Below, one piece after another: positions 1 to 7,851 of a DNA stretch of 30,839 nucleotides. The position numbers and the translations under genes were made by a program. Within the stretch, counting starts at the first letter, position 1; each line of letters begins with the position of its first letter. Source of the DNA: a virus; the IMG/VR virus record IMGVR_UViG_3300050139_000078, positions 1-30,839 of that record; one strand, given 5' to 3'. Under the pieces are notes generated by a model, which made no database searches, was not told the DNA's origin, and saw nothing but the letters and a program-made list of their open reading frames with translations.

Positions 1-2489
1 ACTGCTACAGGAACAGCGATGCTTCCGCCTTGTTCTGTAGTAGAAGTCATCTTGATTGAGTTAGAGTTATATATCGATGCTTTCACATTGATCAGGTCTG
101 TATTAAGAGACTTAACGATGTCTGTTATTAGGGCAGCAGGTGGATTAGTTACATATATACCGCGCCAGATCTGAGGAAAGCCATCAGTGCCAAAAGCCTT
201 AATGTCAAGCGAATCAAGAATAGAGACGCTAGCTTGAGGAACAACTACAGCGTTCTCTACATCGATGTATGAGTCAGCACCAGCAGTAATATTGTGGCCC
301 TTATCAATAAGTTTAAACAGTCCAGTATTAGCTGTGTTCAGCCAGCCAGAAGTTCTCTTTACAAGGTAGATGAAATCTCCAGGCAGGAGAGCTTCCCAGG
401 TAGATACTGTAGAAGACATGATACGCATGATAGATCCACTAGGATTAGTGATATCTAATGTAGATCCGATTAGCAGAGGTATAGATCTTTGATCGCAGAA
501 GGTAGAGTCCGCAACAACAACCATCTCTGATGGACGTCCAGCTGCATCACTTCCTATATTGTATGTGCCCGAGGTAGTTACGGCTGATAGATCAAATCCC
601 TTAGCGTCCACAACACCAGCAGAGATAGTATCTCCTACGTTCATCGTGAAAATCTCTAAGTTACCAGTCTGTCTGTTAAGTTCAAAGTCTGATGTTTGAC
701 CAACAGATGTAAGTGGTAAACTAGAGAATAACTTAGCAAGTAAGGTACCACCCTCTACATTAATAGCAGAGGTTGATCCAATCTTGTTGGATGTTATTAA
801 CATTGTTTGACTAGCTGTTGCAGTAGCTGTTAACCCAGCAAACTTAGTGTTGAATACTGTAACCCAATTTGCTAAAGTGAGAGATGCAAAAGATGATGCA
901 CCTATGAAGTCAGTAAGCGCAAACGATTGATCCTGGACTGGAGTATCATCAACAGAGATAACTAAGTCACCAGTTGAAGTAACATTCCATAGTGCAAATG
1001 CTATAGTCTCTACTGAGGCACTCTTAGCTTTTTCGCGTAAGCGAGTAGCATTACGGAATAGAGCTATGTAACTAAACTCATCCGTTGGGAACTTAAGTAA
1101 GTTATTTATGTACAGAGTAGGGTCATCTGTTGTAGCAATGGGTGCTACTTGGAGAATCTCTGCTGTGTTGTCTATCGGATATATCAAGATGAACTGAGAG
1201 TTGTTTACAAACCTAGCATTGATCAGCTTAGAGTTTTCATTTATAACAACAATGATCTCTGCTATAGTGGCTGCAGCAATGTTTAAGAATTGACTTGTAG
1301 TGAAGATGATGTCTTCTTGTACACCATCAACGACAACTCTCAAGAATGAACCGCTCTTAAGATCGAATGGTCCAGGTTGAGTATTGATTACTTGAGGACG
1401 TGGCACAGGGTAGTTGGCAAGCTGTAAGAACTTCTCTTTGCCTGTGGCATTAGTTAACATGATATCGACAGACTGTCCTGCAAAAGACGGTTGGAAACCA
1501 GTTCCGTCGTCGATGTATAGTATCGATGGATCGCCGACTTTAACAGGCTCTGAGATAACAGCCGAAGCTACTTGCTTACTTTCATCTGGGTCTGATACCC
1601 CGATGACAGCAGATAAGATAGATGCAGCAGTACCACGAGCTAGTGTAGTTGCATAAGCCTTAATCCTGTTTCTAAGTTGATCGTCCGTCTCTATGTCTGT
1701 TCCATTAGAGAACGCAGAAGTATTAGTGACAGCAGCTCCGGAAAAGGGAGCAGTATCGAACGATGTAATAGTGTGAATACCAGCGTTGCCCTGTGAGCCA
1801 GGAGCAATAGCAATAACAGCAACACCATCTACTTCGACTTCACCAGAGGGGATAACAGCATCACGCAAGGTAATGTATTGAATCTCTGGGTTCTGATTGT
1901 TGGCTGGAATGTCAACTATAGTTCCAGCAGCAATGTTCTGATCCGGTTGTCCTTGTGAATTAACTACGACATCGGAGATAAGGTGATTTCTTTGTAGGGC
2001 AGATGCTAACGCAATTGTAAAGTATGTGACGTTATTTGTAATAGACGTGTACGCGATAGGGCCTTCAAACGTCTGTGTGCCTCTGCCGATGTAGAGCGTT
2101 CCAGTTGGCGTCCAGCCTGTCGTGTTATTGACGAACAGCGTTGTCTGTCCCGCAATAGGAGCAGGTTTGATTACATATAAGCCTGTGCTTTGTTTAGTAA
2201 TATTCGTATTAAGGATGTTAACAAGCCCAGATGCCTTAATAGCAGCATTTCTAGTGAGACCATAGTCAGCAGCTCTATCATCTAAGTCATTGTTTTTGAC
2301 TGCATCAATGTTAAGTAACTCTAAGACGTTTAAGATTGCGGCATTGTTTTCGAAGTCATTTGCTGCAGCGGCTTCTAATAACGTTAGAAGCACTGAGCCA
2401 GCATTTAGGTCATTAAGTGGGGTCTCCGCTATGATCGTTCTGATCATGGCCCCTAGGATCTGATTGAAACTTTTAATCTTAATTGACAT
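1..2489 (-). CDS. Baseplate J-like protein (Mu gp47/T4 gp6 type), C-terminus beyond window
   Basis: The frame is open from an ATG at 2489 to the window edge, giving at least 829 residues with no stop. The N-terminus (LNAGSVLLTLLEAAAANDFE, then a helix with LNIDAVKNNDLDDRAADYGL) and a later segment with ETDDQLRNRIKAYATTLARG and GVSDP match the pattern of baseplate J/gp47 family proteins, which form the wedge arms around the hub. The protein is much longer than Mu gp47, so it probably carries extra beta-rich domains after the J core. The start is preceded by AAGGTAAGG. It lies at the end of the tail block, directly after a gp25-like gene, the usual order for wedge genes. The family call is fairly secure; the functions of the extra domains are unknown. 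Confidence 0.82.
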   Translation of the reverse strand, partial: MSIKIKSFNQILGAMIRTIIAETPLNDLNAGSVLLTLLEAAAANDFENNAAILNVLELLNIDAVKNNDLDDRAADYGLTRNAAIKASGLVNILNTNITKQSTGLYVIKPAPIAGQTTLFVNNTTGWTPTGTLYIGRGTQTFEGPIAYTSITNNVTYFTIALASALQRNHLISDVVVNSQGQPDQNIAAGTIVDIPANNQNPEIQYITLRDAVIPSGEVEVDGVAVIAIAPGSQGNAGIHTITSFDTAPFSGAAVTNTSAFSNGTDIETDDQLRNRIKAYATTLARGTAASILSAVIGVSDPDESKQVASAVISEPVKVGDPSILYIDDGTGFQPSFAGQSVDIMLTNATGKEKFLQLANYPVPRPQVINTQPGPFDLKSGSFLRVVVDGVQEDIIFTTSQFLNIAAATIAEIIVVINENSKLINARFVNNSQFILIYPIDNTAEILQVAPIATTDDPTLYINNLLKFPTDEFSYIALFRNATRLREKAKSASVETIAFALWNVTSTGDLVISVDDTPVQDQSFALTDFIGASSFASLTLANWVTVFNTKFAGLTATATASQTMLITSNKIGSTSAINVEGGTLLAKLFSSLPLTSVGQTSDFELNRQTGNLEIFTMNVGDTISAGVVDAKGFDLSAVTTSGTYNIGSDAAGRPSEMVVVADSTFCDQRSIPLLIGSTLDITNPSGSIMRIMSSTVSTWEALLPGDFIYLVKRTSGWLNTANTGLFKLIDKGHNITAGADSYIDVENAVVVPQASVSILDSLDIKAFGTDGFPQIWRGIYVTNPPAALITDIVKSLNTDLINVKASIYNSNSIKMTSTTEQGGSIAVPVA

Positions 2490-2530
2490 TGACCTTACCT
2501 TGTCTTTATTTTACTACGACCATAGCCAAG

Positions 2531-4129
2531 TTACGACGGATTATTAACCGTAAAGCTAATAGGTAGTACCTTATTACCACCAGCCATCCTAACAGACATA
2601 ATTACTGCTATAGCTGATACACCAGTTGCTCCTGTGTTGCTAGCTACATACTCAACATCTAGGGTTTCTATACGATCAAAGCGCGGGTCTGCTGCAACCT
2701 GGACCGTTAAGGACTCTACTATGAGGCTCTTAACGGCATCAACGTCACTGTTGATCTTTCCTATAACACTTACAAGCCCATAAGTAGGATGATAGCGTAG
2801 CGAACCCAACTCAGTGATCACCTTCAGTTTCATCGCCTGAATAGCATTTTCTAGACCAAAGCTCAACTTTAAATCCCCATTGGGCATGAAGTTGATCTCG
2901 CCACTGGCATCAATAGCTATGTCAACTTTAGCACGTTTCTCGTCATCGGCACTCTTTGCTAAGAACCAAGGGATCTCTTCTTTGCGATCATCGTCAAGAG
3001 GGATGCTGCTTGGGATAAGAACATAGAAGGAACTGTTGATAGTATTGGGTAAGTAAACCCGTACGTTAGCATTATCAGCTGTCCTGTATATGTTCAAGTT
3101 GGATGGACCGTCCAACTCGATGATGATCTCATTGGAAACTGGTATCTGCCTAATATTTACTATAGATCTTTGATCAACTACTAGTTGAGTGCTGGACTGT
3201 AAAAATACAGGTTGATTTATATAGAACCTATCAATGTTCAAGTTCCCTGATACATCCGTTCCTGCAATGTTCATCTGGTTTCCATTGCCGTTGGCCAAGA
3301 GAGGAATCATCACTCCAACTTCATCTATGTATGGTGATTTAAGTCCATTGGCAATAGCAATATCTAGCCACTTGTCTGGATCATTGAGATACTTAAAAGC
3401 TAAGGCTTCTAGATTGTCTCCATAGTTTAATCTCACGAGAAAACCGGAAGCATAGGATCCTATGTTAACATTTGGGTTGTTTGCATTTGCCCTAGCAAGA
3501 GCAAAAGGATCTATTGATACATCAACAGCAAACAGGTTAGCCAATATGAAGTTGGCTGTATTGATTGCGCCCTGTAGTGTTAGCAGAAAGTTAACATCAA
3601 CTATAGTCGCTGTGGTCTGTGCTGCTATAGGACTTTTATTGTATGTGAGATCGTACTGACTATCATCTAGTCCAACGGTATCTGCATATGTATCTCTAAA
3701 CGCTGCCACAGTGCTCTTAATTCTCATGAAGTCGTTCTTAGAGTATATCTTCACGGCTTCAATAGTGTTCTTCATTAGAAGTTTTTCTTCATTGGTTAGG
3801 CTTATGCCTTCGATCTGCACATTATCGAATATAGCATAGAACTTAAAGAATACTATCGAGTTAGAGAATGGATTAACTGCACTGTACCTCTGTGATGTAA
3901 TGAATGTGCCAAAATCTATTATCTGTGCGTTCATGAAATCTGGATCGAAGTAACTAGATACTCTATTTTGCAAACCAGGTCTTATAAATTCCCAGTTATC
4001 TCTGAAGTATGCCCATCTCAGCGGAATAATGGTAGGAATATCAGATAGCATTATAGGATCGCCAGAGCGCTGCTTCAGCCACAGGTTCATATTGGCTATG
4101 CCTTGATATGTTTCGTTTAGTGTAGCCAT
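2531..4129 (-). CDS. Baseplate wedge protein with LysM-like segment and C-terminal gp25-like domain
   Basis: This 532-aa protein has three visible parts. Residues 1-200 form an alpha-rich region I do not recognise. Residues 231-279 resemble LysM (YGDNLEALAFKYLNDPDKW, then NGLKSPYI). Residues 425-515 resemble the gp25/GPW wedge domain, with LGSLRYHPTYGLVS followed by a helix and a beta strand rich in small residues. gp25-like proteins join baseplate wedges to the sheath and trigger contraction, and LysM-like modules in baseplate proteins usually mediate assembly contacts rather than peptidoglycan binding. It lies between J and an upstream baseplate gene. Its start codon overlaps the stop of the gene before it, consistent with translational coupling. 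Confidence 0.78.
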   Translation of the reverse strand: MATLNETYQGIANMNLWLKQRSGDPIMLSDIPTIIPLRWAYFRDNWEFIRPGLQNRVSSYFDPDFMNAQIIDFGTFITSQRYSAVNPFSNSIVFFKFYAIFDNVQIEGISLTNEEKLLMKNTIEAVKIYSKNDFMRIKSTVAAFRDTYADTVGLDDSQYDLTYNKSPIAAQTTATIVDVNFLLTLQGAINTANFILANLFAVDVSIDPFALARANANNPNVNIGSYASGFLVRLNYGDNLEALAFKYLNDPDKWLDIAIANGLKSPYIDEVGVMIPLLANGNGNQMNIAGTDVSGNLNIDRFYINQPVFLQSSTQLVVDQRSIVNIRQIPVSNEIIIELDGPSNLNIYRTADNANVRVYLPNTINSSFYVLIPSSIPLDDDRKEEIPWFLAKSADDEKRAKVDIAIDASGEINFMPNGDLKLSFGLENAIQAMKLKVITELGSLRYHPTYGLVSVIGKINSDVDAVKSLIVESLTVQVAADPRFDRIETLDVEYVASNTGATGVSAIAVIMSVRMAGGNKVLPISFTVNNPS

Positions 4130-5082
4130 TATCTACCCAGTACGCTTATTCCACCGACTGCAGCACCTATGATGCCCTTAATGCCGTTGGAAAGTGATTT
4201 AATATCTCCTAATATAGAAGATCCATCAACTCCATTTAATCCAAGATCTGCCAGTCTTTGCTTCAAGCTGTCCTTAATTTGATTACCAGACACAGTCCTA
4301 AGGTTATAGCATCTCAGTTGAATGCTGTATATGTACTGCTGAGGATCAGCATTGCTTCTACGAAGAGTGAAGCCTCTAACTACGCAATCGTACTCATTGT
4401 TATCCTTATAATTGAAGAATGTCAACGGATGTGCTTTTCTAGGGAACGATGATCCATCTGTTCCGGCAGCATCCTGTTTATAAACCTTAAGGAACCTATA
4501 GAGATTATGAAAAGCGACGTAACCTGTATCTGAGTTGGCAATGCCAGATTGTGGCTTAGGACCACCATTTATAAGATCTGTTGCTTTGTTCTGTACTGCG
4601 TTGATAGCGCCAAGTGTCTTAGAGAAGAAACCACCAAGCGATATACCCTGAGCAACAGTGAAGCTAGATCTACCAGTCTTTCTGAAAGACACAGCAGCAA
4701 TAGAGGCTTCCCATTCAGCAGGCTCAACATATCTAGGTGCAAAGCCAGTTGTACCGTCAATACTGATGTCGTAGTATCTTACGTCAGAGTGCTCTTCAAC
4801 GGTGCCATATAATGTAGGGATAATGTTGGTCGCAAAGCTAGTCTGTATTGTCATATTGCTAGGAGCAATAGGAAGAAACATAACCACTTGGCTACCGGCT
4901 CTAGATGTAGACTTGAATCCATATGGCTTAGCAGAGTACCAATTGACTGCACTAATCTTATAGATCTTGTCCATCGAACCATGGATGGCAGAACTACCGT
5001 TGTCGCTGACCTTGCTTGATACAGCAGCTGACGGCTTCGGTCTGTCAAATATATTCTTGATATCACTTAGTCCAAAACTCAT
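4129..5082 (-). CDS. Putative baseplate or tail-hub structural protein
   Basis: This 317-aa protein lies between the spike and the gp25-like wedge gene, so a baseplate role is inferred from position. The middle (NIIPTLYGTVEEHSD, YYDISIDGTTGFAPRY) has a beta pattern like hub or tube-adaptor proteins, but I cannot assign a family. The C-terminus is rich in Gly, Ile and Ser. No ribosome binding site is visible: the sequence before the ATG is TATAAT, then six bases, then ATG, the geometry expected for a leaderless transcript. It ends in an overlap with the next start codon. Confidence 0.6.
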   Translation of the reverse strand: MSFGLSDIKNIFDRPKPSAAVSSKVSDNGSSAIHGSMDKIYKISAVNWYSAKPYGFKSTSRAGSQVVMFLPIAPSNMTIQTSFATNIIPTLYGTVEEHSDVRYYDISIDGTTGFAPRYVEPAEWEASIAAVSFRKTGRSSFTVAQGISLGGFFSKTLGAINAVQNKATDLINGGPKPQSGIANSDTGYVAFHNLYRFLKVYKQDAAGTDGSSFPRKAHPLTFFNYKDNNEYDCVVRGFTLRRSNADPQQYIYSIQLRCYNLRTVSGNQIKDSLKQRLADLGLNGVDGSSILGDIKSLSNGIKGIIGAAVGGISVLGR

Positions 5083-5088
5083 AGCTTA

Positions 5089-5094
5089 ATTATA
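5089..5094 (-). promoter_or_regulatory. -10 box with leaderless spacing
   Basis: The minus strand reads AGTATAATTA, with TATAAT ending exactly 6 bp before the ATG at 5082. Transcription would then begin at or next to the start codon. No -35 hexamer is visible. The same box and spacing occur before the genes starting at 13042, 20936 and 25734. Confidence 0.5.
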
Positions 5095-5110
5095 CTTTAA
5101 GTTCACTTAG

Positions 5111-6118
5111 TTACAGTGACCCAGTAATCTCCTTGATCTTCGCCTTAATGGCATCAACTGCAGGCCACTCTGGAGTAGCGCTAAGTGCAGTACATGGTCC
5201 AATAGGCGATATTGGTGTTACCTTGCCCAAAGCATCAACTAGCTGAGCAAGTTGATCTAGGAGTTCAACTCCATCAGTTCCGAAGGCAACCTTAGGACTT
5301 TTAATCTTAGCTGTTGAGCTAGCAGTAATCGACCAGTCTTTCGTAGTCTCAGTTACACTAGTATCGGCTGTAACAACTAGAGTCTTAGTCTTCATGCTCA
5401 CATCTTGAGAGCCCTTAGTGAAGATAAGGGAAACCTGCCCTGAATTGATTAATATCTTTCCATTGGGCTTATCGATGCGAACCCTTTGTGGATCAACAGT
5501 CGCATTGTCTGATGTCTCCCAGCTGCCTGTCTTATCGAACTTAGTAAAAGTAGTACCTACTTTTAGATCATACTTAGGCGCAGGAATTTTTGCTGACGGC
5601 GTGTTATTGAGCTGTGCTATGTTAGTGGGAAGGCCCTTGAAGGTAGTGGTGAACTCGCCATCTTTGTTGATAGAGTTCTCAACACCGTTGAATTCAGACA
5701 AATACTGAGGACCATCCTTGATAGAAAGTGCAGATGCTCTAGCAGGATGTGATACACCACCGAGTATTATGCCCTCACGCGACTGACCGTTCAAGAAGGC
5801 TAATAGTACAGTATCGCCAGCTTTAGCTTTAAAATCGCTGGTAGGGTCCGGTCTATCACTGATCTTATAGCCTTGCAGAATAACGTCTTCATAGTTATAT
5901 ACGCCACCAAAGCGACGTAGTAAGCTAGCATTGACTTCACTGATGTTATTCATGTCTCGTATTTCAACTAAATATCGTATATCGGTTGTTACGGTGTCCC
6001 TGTAGACACGTTTGACGATGCCCAGCCGTAGGTAAGGGTCCCTGCGCGAAATCGCCTTCTGGTCAGTCTCCTGACGCCATACGGAACTGTCCTTTATGAT
6101 ATCGAATGGATCAGCCAT
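5111..6118 (-). CDS. Baseplate spike/puncturing protein with gp5/gpV-type OB fold
   Basis: This 335-aa protein has an N-terminal OB-fold pattern at about residues 28-125: LGIVKRVYRD, a long loop, then AGDTVLLAFLNG and GIILGGVSHPAR. This matches the gpV/gp5/gp45 spike family that sits below the hub and pierces the outer barrier. Residues about 205-285 are short alternating strands (SLIFTKGSQDVSMKTKTLVV) that suggest a beta-helical needle. No lysozyme domain is present, unlike T4 gp5. The C-terminus includes a Pro- and Cys-containing turn (ISPIGPCTAL). It overlaps the hub gene stop by TAATG. Confidence 0.78.
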   Translation of the reverse strand: MADPFDIIKDSSVWRQETDQKAISRRDPYLRLGIVKRVYRDTVTTDIRYLVEIRDMNNISEVNASLLRRFGGVYNYEDVILQGYKISDRPDPTSDFKAKAGDTVLLAFLNGQSREGIILGGVSHPARASALSIKDGPQYLSEFNGVENSINKDGEFTTTFKGLPTNIAQLNNTPSAKIPAPKYDLKVGTTFTKFDKTGSWETSDNATVDPQRVRIDKPNGKILINSGQVSLIFTKGSQDVSMKTKTLVVTADTSVTETTKDWSITASSTAKIKSPKVAFGTDGVELLDQLAQLVDALGKVTPISPIGPCTALSATPEWPAVDAIKAKIKEITGSL

Positions 6119-7851
6119 TAGCTACCACCGTTATCACCTGGAAATTCTGGATCTGCCCCACCGAGTACATTGGCACTATTGAGATCGCTGCCAAAAGGAA
6201 CTTCATTGGCGAACTGATCGAGAGCACCTGCTCCAGTGAGAACGTTCTGACTGTCAACTACGATACCACGAACAAATTGAATAGTGGTTACATACGATCT
6301 TGCATCCCCATTAACAATAGTAAAGGAGTGAGATACGTTCTCAATGTGGGCTAGGATATATTGATTCTGTCCAGCTGCAACAGTTGCGGCATTGATATTA
6401 GGAGTTGGATTAAGCAATCCAGCCTCAAATCTGATATTGTCCCCTACTGCAATATATTCATCTATACCGTGTAGAGTTATGGTCCCGTTCAGCATCCTGT
6501 GTGTATCGAAGAACCACTCGCGGAGTAGTTTTACCCATGGTAGTAGCTGATCGAAGTCCACCTGTATAGTAGACGATGTGGATGTCTTTTCGCCCTTAAA
6601 TGGGAACTGCTTTGTTCCAACGATGTAAGGCCTGAATCCTTCACGTTCAAAAGCCGTGGCATCTGAGTCTTGGCACTTCTGTGCAGACCAGTTCCCAATT
6701 ACATTGAAGTCTGAGAAGTTAGGCTTAATCTCTACAAAGTTATACTTGTCGCGCCAATTTGTACCAGCATTGAGAGATATAACATCAACGGGGTCTATAT
6801 CGCCACCAGTTGTCTGTATGTAGTGCGTTCTTAAGTTCTTGAAATACGAGCGCAAGTTTTTAAGATTGTTTGGGTCGCTATCGCTGAATGAGAAGGGCTT
6901 AATCCTATTGAATAAGGTCAAGGATAGGTTATTGCTCTCAGTCTCTTGGTCATCCCATATCATCTCACAGAACATCTCGTTTAAGGCAGGATTACTATTC
7001 TCTAGTAGAATTTGCCAGAAAGTGTTAGTGCCCTGTAATGTGAAAGGATCTATGTAGCCGAGTGCTTCCGGTGATGTATCGTACTCTTCAACGCCTACTA
7101 GTCTACCTGTTTGCAGACTAAGTATGTTGTTGATAAGTTGACTTTTAATGGGTCCATGCTCGTTGACAAAACTAAAGAAATCAACCATCTCTTTGGGAAT
7201 TCTAAAGTTGTATACAGCCTTAGCTAGCCTGTTGATGTCCTCACCTGCTTTAGTGAGTCCAACTGCTGGTTGACCAAAGACACCTATGATGCTGCGTAGG
7301 TTGTCAAATACAGGGCGAATCTGAGGCGACGCGCCATCAGCACCGAAGAGTGCATTTCTAATTACCACTGCCGCTGTATTACCTTGACCCCCTGTATCGT
7401 TTGTAGAGGCTATCAAGTTATCTATGTAAAGAACGCTATTGAAGATATGCCCCCAGTCTACGCCAGTAACATTGAATGTAGTAGATCTAGCACCTTCGTC
7501 ATTAACTACAACTTCAGCTCTAACAGACTCAATCTTGCCTATCATCTTGACTTGCTGACGGTTTGCCTTAATGAGATCTTGCTTGGTTATGGGTGTATTA
7601 CCCATAAGGATACAGCACCAACTTCCTGGCGTGATCTCTTCTACCCAATTCTTAGTAGGGGCAAGGACAAAGCTAAAGGTCCCGTCTGGTTGCGACTTTG
7701 ATTTGGCAGTCTGGATCTGACGGCACGATACTGTACTAATTATCAGCTCACTAAGAGTGTCCAGCTGTGTAACACCCTGACTAGTAATACGGTCATTGTA
7801 GTTCCAGATGAGTATTGCAGCATGAGGTGTAGTAACATTACTATTAGACAT
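6118..7851 (-). CDS. Baseplate hub protein, gpD/gp27-like
   Basis: This 577-aa protein lies between the tape measure and the spike, the usual place for the hub. The N-terminus (TFSFVLAPTKNWVEEITPG, then SWCCILMGN) and the segment IGKIESVRAEVVVNDEGA follow the late control D/gp27 pattern of a ring protein that adapts the tube to the trimeric spike. A later segment (LHGIDEYIAVGDNIRFEAG) looks like the second barrel. The C-terminal 40 residues are Gly, Asn and Asp rich and probably flexible. Both ends overlap neighbouring genes by TAATG. The family assignment rests on pattern and position. Confidence 0.7.
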   Translation of the reverse strand: MSNSNVTTPHAAILIWNYNDRITSQGVTQLDTLSELIISTVSCRQIQTAKSKSQPDGTFSFVLAPTKNWVEEITPGSWCCILMGNTPITKQDLIKANRQQVKMIGKIESVRAEVVVNDEGARSTTFNVTGVDWGHIFNSVLYIDNLIASTNDTGGQGNTAAVVIRNALFGADGASPQIRPVFDNLRSIIGVFGQPAVGLTKAGEDINRLAKAVYNFRIPKEMVDFFSFVNEHGPIKSQLINNILSLQTGRLVGVEEYDTSPEALGYIDPFTLQGTNTFWQILLENSNPALNEMFCEMIWDDQETESNNLSLTLFNRIKPFSFSDSDPNNLKNLRSYFKNLRTHYIQTTGGDIDPVDVISLNAGTNWRDKYNFVEIKPNFSDFNVIGNWSAQKCQDSDATAFEREGFRPYIVGTKQFPFKGEKTSTSSTIQVDFDQLLPWVKLLREWFFDTHRMLNGTITLHGIDEYIAVGDNIRFEAGLLNPTPNINAATVAAGQNQYILAHIENVSHSFTIVNGDARSYVTTIQFVRGIVVDSQNVLTGAGALDQFANEVPFGSDLNSANVLGGADPEFPGDNGGS